Below, piece after piece: positions 56,505-64,000 of a stretch of DNA of 64,000 nt. Below the pieces are notes generated by a model. That model had not been told where the DNA came from. It saw only the letters and a list, made by a program, of their open reading frames with translations, and did no database searches. The position numbers and the translations under genes were made by a program. The first letter of the stretch is position 1, and the number at the start of each line of letters is the position of its first letter. The stretch is from Limnomonas spitsbergensis (lineage: Eukaryota; Chlorophyta; Chlorophyceae; Chlamydomonadales), in contig JAYJMM010000116.1 of assembly GCA_037349105.1 (NCBI GenBank), forward strand, positions 5,022,001 to 5,086,000, given 5' to 3'.

Positions 56505-56608
56505 TGGTGCGAATCACAACGTGTAATGGTGGTTATAGGCCCCGGTTTATTCACGACTAATGGATTAAGGGGGGGATACTTTTGAATGGTGAGATTTCCT
56601 TGTATGAA
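56505..56608 (+). repeat. About 100-bp direct repeat, left copy
   Basis: AATCACAACGTGTAATGGTG, GGTTATAGGCCCCGGTTTAT and CACGACTAATGGATT recur at 59498-59600 in the same orientation. The pair brackets the helicase exons. Confidence 0.75.
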
Positions 56609-56728
56609 CTGGTATTGTCGTACGGTATGAACTGGCATGACCTGTATGAACTGGTATTGTCTGTTCGGTATGGACCAATTATTTTTGCGTTGCAGAGTTG
56701 CATTGATTGATACCTCCTTTCAAACAGT

Positions 56729-56733
56729 TTACA
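56729..56733 (-). terminator. Possible TGTAA signal of the helicase gene
   Basis: TTACA on the + strand, about 260 bases past the helicase stop codon. Confidence 0.3.
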
Positions 56734-56992
56734 AAGGAAGACCCAACCATGACGGCTAAAGTCAAAGACCACAGTCAAGGGCCACAGTCAAAGTTCGTCG
56801 GATACCATGCACAAGCAGCATAATGAATGCAACAGGAACTACTACCCATCAGGGACTATGTTGGGGGGCGGGGACACCCAATGGGGGACCAACAAACGCA
56901 ATTCCTGTTCAGACATGACGCATGCATGCTCGTTTATAGCACCGACGACCAGAGTGACTCTTGAGCTAGGCTCGATTCCTAGCAGCCTTGTT

Positions 56993-58970
56993 TCAATCTG
57001 CCTTCTGCTTGAGCTGTGTGATCAGCTGTTGAGCTTGGGCAGTGGTTGAGTCGCTATTAACAAAGCGGTCGTACACAGCCTGCAATATGTCAAGTGTGGT
57101 AATCAAAATATCATTAGAGGGCTGGGATGGGACGGTTCAGGGCGTGATGCTGGAACACATTAATAACCAAGCCATAAGCATAATTAGCTAGCTCATGAGC
57201 ATAAGTGACTGGGTACATCAATCGGGCAGGAACAACTAGCATCCATTCCAACACGTTGTAGAACACCTGTTGCTGAAGTAGGTGGCAAGCCATAACAGGG
57301 TAAATAAATCCAACATCATACAGCAGGCAATCTAAATTTGCGTAAACGAAAGCCCAGAATAGAACGAACATTATAAGTGCAGGTTTAAAGTCACGTAAAA
57401 TGTAGTGCCTGACCTGGGCTGTACTCTTGTTCAGGATCTGAAGGAGGCTAAGGATGAATTTAAGCTGGGGTGCAGTCGCAGGCTTATCTTGGGCACCAGA
57501 GGCAGATGAAACAGACAGGCTGCTGATGAGGGCAGAGGCTGCAGCCTTGCTGGTGGACATGACAAACTTGTCAGCCAGACGACGGCGCAACAGGGAGATA
57601 TGTGGCTCGGTAGGGGGCACATCATTACCGTTGTTCTGGGTACCCTGCTCCACTAGGTCATCACCTATCAGCTCCTTGACCTCTAAGACAGTTGTCCCTG
57701 AAATTTTAAGCAGGAACAAATTTAGGAACAAATAAGGAGCAAACGAATTTTCAACGGGGAAATGAGCAACAGGGAAACAGGGAAATTGGATAAAAATTCA
57801 GCTATCAGGCTTCCTAAAAATTCAGCTACATGGCTACCAGGTTCAAGGCTGAAATTCAGCTACCAGTCAGCAGTTATCACCTATGTAGCAGTTTAATTTG
57901 TATCCACCTTCTGGCAAGTGCAGCCCAATCTGTGTCACCTTGAGACGCTGTTTTCCAGAAGCTGGCCTGGCCTTGTCATGGGCCAATTTAAAGGCATTAA
58001 AAGCTTCCTTGTTTTCGTCGATAAGGGCACTAGCCTCAGCGTAGGTCAGGCCAGCCATGGCAGCTGGCAGTATGCCCATGTCATTAAGCCACGTTGATTG
58101 CTTATCTGCTCATTTTCGGGGTCGAATGCCTCCACGTCTGCAGACTGGACCATGTCAAGGATGTCCTCAAGGCTGCCTGGCTTAAATGCACTCCCTGAAG
58201 AGCACAGGGAAAGAGACACACAGTTATGCATGCCTCATCATATCTTATATCAGGAAGATGCTGTGTTGCTAGTTTCGTACATTAAATTAAATAAAATATC
58301 CGTAAACAAAAGACTTCGCAAAACTTTGTGCTTCCACTGCCAAGTAGAGCAAATCTATTTACTGCTAATAATAGTAATCCCTGAACCCTTGCAGCTAAAG
58401 CTGCAAGTCGTGGTCGGTTGGGATATGGGGGATAAACATTGATGGGACGAGGGTGACACCTGCAGGGAGAATGGTCACATTTTCGAGGGAGGTGGGTCTA
58501 GAGAATGCAACATAGGCTTCACCAGGTGTCTCGATACCTTCCACGTGAATGAAAAGTTTTCCGGTTGCAGTTTCACCTTGTACTTTAAACACAGTGCGGG
58601 CATAAGCTAGGCACTCAAACCGGGTACATGTACCTCTCAATGCTGGTATTCCCAACCCGGACACACTTGTACTCCCTCCCAACAGTGATCTCTTTCATAA
58701 CACCATCAATTTCTTTTTTATCTTTAGCTTGGTGCTGCTGAGGAATGATACGATACCCACATCACCTTTAGCCAGACCCATACATTTTTGGTTGCGGGTA
58801 ATCATGATAGGACAGCCAACAGCAAGAGACAGTTCAGAGGGCAGATCAGAAGTCTTAGTCAGACGACTCTTCAGTTTTTCCTGGTCAGCAGCAGAGAGCA
58901 GATGCATTTTGGAAAATTCATCCTTGGCAGTCAGGGTAATAATTTCATGGGGCGCATAGAATTTCCTGAC
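56993..58970 (-). pseudogene. PIF1-like DNA helicase, C-terminal exons with frameshifts
   Basis: Four exons: 58970-58460, 58194-57881, 57697-57414, 57079-56993, with consistent junction phases and a TGA at 56993-56995. Exon 1 encodes the late helicase core: LSLAVGCPIMITRNQKCMGL, AKGDVGIVSFL, then LAYARTVFKVQGETATGKLF and PGEAYVAFSRPTSLENVTIL, the PIF1/RecD-type motifs V and VI region. Walker A and B are not in the window, so the 5' part is missing or lies beyond the repeats. Downstream are three copies of a short module, KQ-x3-L...LTYAEASALIDE, ISLLRRRLADKF...SKAAASALISSL, and KPATAPQLKFILSL, and a helical tail ending in ITQLKQKAD. Three one-base shifts are needed: in a poly-A run (about 58,717), at a TTT (about 58,614) and near 58,105. 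They may be assembly errors or real decay. Spliced structure argues against a simple Helitron copy. Confidence 0.72.
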
Positions 58971-59024
58971 CTGGGTGCTGGGGAAAGACGGGGGATGGGA
59001 CTGATAGGTTGGATAGAAAGGTAT

Positions 59025-59450
59025 TGAGTTGCGCTTAACAAGCACTTTTTGATTCCTGGGATGAATAGCTGGCCTTTATGCACCTTGTGTGCCGGGAATT
59101 TTCATTCTGATTTAAATTCCCGCAACTTCGACAGCAACGCTCTATTACGACGACGATTTCGACTTCAGATTCCTCGCGTTCCGACAATGGAGACGTGTGA
59201 ACGTGTGAACATTTGAAACTCAGCTGTCAGCGGTAACCGACCTCGCCATCCTGACTGAGCCTTGCTGACTCGCTGACTCACTGTTTTCTTTCGCTGTTCC
59301 ACCCAACCAGTTACGAGGGTAAAAATGCAGCCCATAACACCTGCGATGTAGTGGCTAAAACATTCCTGCGAGGCTGTGGCGACGAAATGGCACCAGTGAC
59401 ACCTGGTCGGTTGCTTGTCGGTTTGTACAGGTCGAAAAATGTGGTCTTTT
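59025..59450 (+). repeat. Duplicated block, left copy
   Basis: GAGTTGCGCTTAA, GAATAGCTGGCCTTTATGC, ACGACGACGATTTCGACTTC, CGCTGTTCCAC and GGTCGGTTGCTTGTCGGTTTGTAC recur in the same order at 60145-60770. Non-coding, GC about average. Confidence 0.8.
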
Positions 59451-59497
59451 ATCTACTGTGGTGCCGTACGCGACGATATGTACGGGAGAATTGTACG

Positions 59498-59600
59498 GGT
59501 CAATCACAACGTGTAGTGAGTGGTTATAGCCCCGGTTCTATTACGGCTAATGCATAGGGGGGAAGACTTTTGTATTGTGGAGTCTGACTTTGTATGAACG
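59498..59600 (+). repeat. About 100-bp direct repeat, right copy
   Basis: Partner of 56505-56608: CAATCACAACGTGTAGTGAG, GGTTATAGCCCCGGTTC and GCTAATGCATAGGGGGGAAG. Confidence 0.75.
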
Positions 59601-59839
59601 GAGAAAGTGTGACGATACAGATGTGGGCTTCATTCATTCAGATTACAAATTCACTGATTATGGTGTCAAACACGAACATGTCACAATGGCAACCAACAAC
59701 TAATGACTATCATAGACCTCTATAGACCTAGTCACGGTTCCTAAAAGCTTTGTTCTTATCAGGCTTTTGCTCCAACTGTGAACATTTAGCAAATAAATTG
59801 GCAGGTAAAAAATATTTTTTACTAACACATAATTGAATT

Positions 59840-60020
59840 GCATTTACTTAAATTAAGGGGTAAATTAAGGGGTACGATACATTTAAAGGTAAATTAGCAG
59901 TTAAATTAAGAGGGAGTTAATTGACAGGTAAATAGCAGGTAAATTCGAGGGTAAATTGACAGGTAAACAGGCATTAAATTGACAGGATGGGGCAGGAAAA
60001 TAAGGGGCAGGTAAATTACC
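59840..60020 (+). repeat. AT-rich GGTAAATT tandem tract
   Basis: Irregular repeats of AGGTAAATT, GCAGGTAAATT and GACAGGTAAA. No coding potential. Confidence 0.8.
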
Positions 60021-60144
60021 ATTAATTACAATATTGTGGAGGAGGGCTGTGCGGATGCATCATTGTTCTTCGTGGAGGAGGACTGGGCGGATGAGGAGAC
60101 GGGGCCCTAGACAAGGGACTATGCGACGTCGACTCAGGGCTTGG

Positions 60145-60770
60145 TATTGAGTTGCGCTTAATTAGCACGTCTTGATCAGCTGCGACGAATAGCTGGCCTT
60201 TATGCGCCTCGCGTGGCGGAAGATTTCATGCGGATTCAAATTGGGTGGAAGCAGCAACGCCCGATGACGACGACGATTTCGACTTCACATTCTTCGCGTC
60301 CCGACACCGGAAGATGTCTTGCTGACTCGCTGGCTCGCTGTTTCCCCTCATTGTTCCACGCAATGGGATACGAGTGTGTGGAACAGCCCATTACACAGCG
60401 CTGTATAGTCTAAATCATGCATGCGATGATCTGTGCAATGATGTGGCTACGATTGCATACGCACAGGGACGCGGGCGGGCCGCGGGCAGTGACCAGCATC
60501 GGCTGGCAGTGCTGAGTGTTAGGAGTGTGAACACAGTTTGATTCCCAGCTGTCAGCTGTAGCTTGCACGCTCCCTGGCAGTCATCGCTGTTCACTCTCTG
60601 ACTCACGGTTTCCTCTCGCTGTTCCACTTGATATGATATGGTAGCTGCGAGCAACTAAATACACTAGCGATATAAATGTTAACAATACTTCGAGGTCGTG
60701 GTGACGAGCGTTGGCCTGCGATGACTGGTTGACGACGTGTCGGTTGCTGTCGGTTTGTACATCAAAATGG
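60145..60770 (+). repeat. Duplicated block, right copy
   Basis: Diverged copy of 59025-59450, about 1.1 kb downstream, with an extra partial CTGACTCACGGTTTCCTCTC unit. It ends before a GAATAATAGACCGGGGCAA pair at 60,777-60,830. Confidence 0.75.
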
Positions 60771-61098
60771 GCTCTTGAATAATAGACCGGGGCAATAAAT
60801 GTGCTCTTGATTAATAGACCGGGGCAAAAAGCGCAAAGTCGCATGTCCGACTTTCACTTTTGGGCAGAGTCAGACACCCCCCGCCCCCCGGACGGCCGAA
60901 CCTCAGCTACCAAGGCTACATCGCAGAGCAACAAATCCGACGACTGACGAGCATGCGAGGGTCCAACCTGTCGCGGTGCTGTACACGTTTGAATGGCGAA
61001 ATAACAAGACAACTCGGTTGGCACCGAGGCGGGAGGCAGTGCACGACAGATTTAGCAAGACAGAAAAGCAGCAAGCGATACACGGCAGATGCTGCCAA
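60771..61098. other. Spacer before the CAP gene 3' end
   Basis: Contains a short tandem pair of TGAATAATAGACCGGGGCAA-like sequence. No gene seen. It may hold the 3' UTR of the minus-strand CAP gene. Confidence 0.35.
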
Positions 61099-62357
61099 CT
61101 AAGCAAGCAGGACGGCATGGCCCGATGGCCGCACGTTGCTCAAGAAGTTACTGCCCCCTATCACATTCCCCGCTGGTGAGTACTCACACACTACCAAGTT
61201 AACACAGGCAAGCGAGCGCACAACCCATCTTGGTGGTTGAGATCCACACCAACTGCGAGAAATGGCCAATAGCGGCAGAGTTGCCTCCATTACCTTTCCA
61301 CAGAGTGTTTGTGAACTTGTATTGGGGCACCTCATTGTACCTGTGCATGATCAGGCAGGGTGTGGAATGGGTGTAAATCAGTGTTTCTTTTAGCGCGATT
61401 CAGCTACAATTTAGCTACATCACGGCCTACAGCCGTGGGGGCCTGGGGCAGCAAGTCCTACTGCTCGGGCCACCGGCCATAGGTTGGTCAAGATTTTGTC
61501 CCAACTGGCCCAGTGGTGGCCGCCCGGCTGCCACCTACAGGTGGTCTGGTGCCCACTAAAAATAACACTGCTGTTAATGTGTTGCTTCTGTCCATACGCT
61601 AGTTCCCGGGGACACATCAAAGATCGCCTTTTGTCCATGTCTCAGCACAAGAACTTACCGACGCTACCGGTACCTCCTTCATAAAGATTCTCTCCGATAC
61701 CGGGCGTCTTGCTGTGTATCAAATTGCATCCCTGGTTGCTGGCCAAATTGTGGGCCCACTTCTGTGCCCCCGATACCAAGCCGCTGTCTCACGTCAATGG
61801 TGGCGCATGGTGAAGCGCGCGCTTGGCATTTGTAAGACAGAAGCCGAAGTCATTGCATGGACAGTTTGAAGGCCCTGCATGGCCACATGGGGGGTAAATG
61901 CAGTCAATGAGTCCTTAGTGACCACATACGTTTTTTATTGGTCCACGGCGGTTGATGGTCAGATCAGTGACATAACTTGCACGCCGGGGTGGGAGGCCTA
62001 AGCATGCAGGAGTAAATGCGCATGTGGCATGCTGCAGGTGTGTGGTTCCTGTATCTTCATCTGCTGGTTCCACACAAACTACGAGCTACAAAGGCATACC
62101 TCCACTGACTGTGAATCTGGAGGAAATCTTGGCTACATATTTGGGGGAACCCTTGCCTACATATTGAAGTGTACGATATTGAACCCAAGGATTCCTCTAC
62201 CCCATGACAGCGGATATAAATTGGTTGTGATCAGATATCTCAATTGCTCTACAATAAGCAAATGCATCTTCTTGCGCCACTGACGTTTCCTTCTTCATCT
62301 TTGATTTCCTCTCACCATTTTTTGGTTTAGGTGTAGTTGTAGATGTAGAGCCAGATC
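61099..62357 (-). pseudogene. CAP-domain (SCP/PR-1) secreted protein, disrupted
   Basis: Exons 62357-62316, 61874-61659 and 61340-61099 are supported. The first is a Thr/Pro linker (SGSTSTTTPKPKNG). The second reads NCPCNDFGFC, then NAKRALHHAPPLT-stop-DSGL, VSGAQKWAHNLASNQGCNL and GIGENLYE. The third reads WYNEVPQYKF, GHFSQLVWISTTKMGCALA and VVCEYSPAGNVIG. This is the CAP alpha-beta-alpha sandwich with the GENLY, GHFSQLVW and CEYSPAGN motifs. CAP proteins are secreted and bind sterols, lipids or ions in various lineages; the role here is unknown. Damage: TGA at 61789-61791 exactly where the family has Trp (PPLTW), and a one-base shift near 61,205 between GCALA and VVCEY. The phases of exons 2 and 3 do not match, so a small exon is missing, perhaps displaced by the dispersed repeat at 61401-61566. 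Confidence 0.75.
61401..61566 (+). repeat. Dispersed repeat, copy B
   Basis: Same orientation and block order as 18454-18615 (TCAGCTACAATTTAGCTACA, CACGGCC, CCACCGGCCATAGG, TTTTGTCCCAACTGGCC, GTCTGGTGCCCACTA). It sits in the CAP-gene intron between 61341 and 61658. Confidence 0.8.
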
Positions 62358-62802
62358 CTGTGGGGTGACAGCATGTGAAATTACGATGCAATGTATCATG
62401 AAACAGAAGGAAGGGAGTTCCATCACACACAACATCACATATCAAGTTGGTGCCAATGTGTGAAGTGTGGGCGGGGGGGAGTGCCGTGCCATGTAATGGG
62501 AGACCAGCATATATGCAAACAGGGCAAGAGCAATGTACACAGGTAAGGGAGCAGAAAGGAGGGGGGTATGGTGAAGGCGAGGCTTGAGAGGGAGAAATGG
62601 GGAAGGGGCCGCAGGGAGGCAGGTAGGGGATGCCGGCAGTGTGTGAGGCAGGTAGGCATCCACTTGAGCCAAGGGAGGGGTGGTAGGGGGGGAGGCAGGA
62701 AGGAGAGGCAGGTAGGCAAAAGCCTCAGCCCAAGAAAGTGTGCATTAGTATGTCAAGGATTGAAGGGGAATGGGGAAACCTGACCACAAGGAGGAGAACT
62801 AG

Positions 62803-63960
62803 GAAGCTTCGGGAGGGCAGTTAACTTCCTCGAGCATGCTGGGATCCAGAGCTGGGATCCATTCATTACACGCCCCAGTGGCATCCACAACGGCAAAGCC
62901 CCACCAGATCATGACGGGGCCTATGCAGCATGGTCCGAGGTGGCATGTCCAATCGGCTTCACCTGAGTAGATAGGTAGGAAGAAGGGCGAGGGCTAGACA
63001 ATAGGAGGTACCGCTGACGTGCACACAACTGGGACAGGCTATGGGCAGACATGGGGGGGAGAAGGGGCCCATCATAAGGAGGAATATAGGGGAGGTAGGT
63101 AGGGGGCAGGTAGGGGAGCAAGCAAGGGAGGGGGGACAGGCATGCGACCGGTGCATGGCAAAGGGAAGGGAGGGGGCAATTACGGGCCCAATCGATGCAC
63201 TACTCCAGGTCCAGATCAGGAAACATTGTCGAGCAACATTGTTCTGCCAGTCTATCTAAACAATGTGGGAGTGCAGCTACCAATGCCAGCCACTTAGGAA
63301 CGACCCTGTTCTCACTACCAACGACACAGTTGCATGAATGATCACATTTGCAGCCTATTACGAGCCAGCACTTGGCACCTCCTTGCATGCAGAGGAGGCA
63401 TTTGGGAGCAGGCATGAGATGTGTGTAGGGGAGGCAGGAAGGTCCCGGTTGGCAAGGTCGGACAGTTGGACAGGTCGGATAGGGGGGCATGTAAAAGTGC
63501 AAGGAAGGTGGCAGACCGTGGGTCTAGACAGGGCCACTGTCTTATCTGATCTTACGAGCGCAACCCAACTACCGTAGTGATGCCAAATTTCTCACCGCCA
63601 CCGCCTTCAGCACATTTGCATGCACCGTCACATTTCCAGCCTCCTTAACCTGCGCTAAGCCAGCATTTTGCACAAGTGCCATCGCTTGCAAATGAATGAA
63701 AAAGCTAAATAGGGAGTGAAACCTGATGGATACAGAGGAAATGGAGGAATGAAGGACAGCAATAGGTCATGAACAGGTCCGATGTCAAATGCTTTAGGGT
63801 CTGACTTTCGCTCACCGCCATGGCCGCACGAGGTTGGGCACACATCTGTTCAGATAAGTCGGCCGCAAGCTGTCCACCCAGGATCGTATTTGCCAATGTT
63901 GGCAACATCTTGACAGTTGGAGTACACATCTGGTGTACAACGTGCAGGCCATCACGTCAA
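62803..63960 (-). pseudogene. Cys-rich exons upstream of the CAP domain (same gene, tentative)
   Basis: Minus-strand segments with clustered Cys read as short modules. About 63,345-63,412: GGAKCWLVIGCKCDHSCNCV, then VG. About 63,585-63,675: GTCAKCWLSAG, stop, GGWKCDGACKCAEG. About 63,805-63,930: NCQDVANIGKYDPGWTACG, then RLI, stop, TDVCPTSCGHG. About 62,803-62,955: EADWTCHLGPCCIGP. At least three have phase-1 donors, matching the linker exon at 62316-62357, which suggests phase-1 shuffled extracellular modules. Two contain in-frame stops, so decay is likely. The gene would continue past the right edge. Exon limits are uncertain and the modules match no family I can name. Confidence 0.35.
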
Positions 63961-64000
63961 TGCCGAGGAAGGTTAAGTTTTTTTAATCAGTGCCAGGCCA

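Noticed and set aside
56993..58970. Helitron transposase/helicase
   Set aside because: The gene is split by well-formed introns and has a distinct C-terminal module; no Rep domain or Helitron ends were seen. Not excluded, but unsupported.
59025..60770. LTR retrotransposon ends
   Set aside because: No TG/CA termini, primer-binding site or gag-pol remnant between the copies; kept only as a duplicated block.

Overview
This is nuclear DNA from a green alga, most likely a chlorophycean of the Chlamydomonadales (genus not determined). The genes are intron-dense with GT-AG and a few GC-AG introns. They include a chloroplast protein-import GTPase (Toc159 family), mitochondrial proteins, and a pherophorin-like extracellular matrix glycoprotein with Ser/Pro repeats. 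Single plant-type telomere units (TTTAGGG) occur in several introns. All gene calls come from splicing exons by eye and recognising family motifs; no database search was possible.

Layout: 1-10,680 (+) holds a 1-kb G-rich minisatellite and then the GTPase and membrane domains of a Toc159-type receptor whose 5' exons lie outside the window. 10.7-15.6 kb is sparse, with one single-exon coiled-coil ORF (-). 15,612-31,578 (+) is a 13-exon amidophosphoribosyltransferase (first step of purine synthesis) of the yeast/E. coli type, spread over 16 kb because its introns are filled with different minisatellites. Its PRPP domain looks intact, but key glutaminase residues are replaced. 32,818-38,861 (-) is an 11-exon mitochondrial-type phospholipid scramblase. 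It shares a 245-bp divergent intergenic region with a mitochondrial carrier of the SLC25A39/40 (Mtm1) type at 39,107-40,819 (+). 43,768-47,528 (-) is the pherophorin-like protein.

From about 48 kb the window becomes accessory. There is a decayed LINE with reverse transcriptase and RNase H (49.2-53.0 kb), preceded by about 110-bp tandem monomers. A 2.2-kb element follows, with two inverted arms of about 480 bp (54,059-56,280). Next come the C-terminal exons of a PIF1-like helicase (-) carrying a repeated C-terminal module and three apparent one-base frameshifts. A field of duplicated non-coding blocks follows. At the right edge is a decayed or error-bearing CAP-domain (SCP/PR-1) gene (-) with upstream Cys-rich exons.

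The main themes are: (1) introns invaded by private minisatellites that often start right at the 5' splice site and are mostly G-rich on the transcribed sense strand; (2) an amidotransferase that appears to have lost its glutaminase chemistry; (3) a divergent pair of mitochondrial membrane-protein genes; (4) several low-copy dispersed repeats, a perfect 34-bp intronic hairpin and a long inverted-repeat element, which I could not assign to known families.
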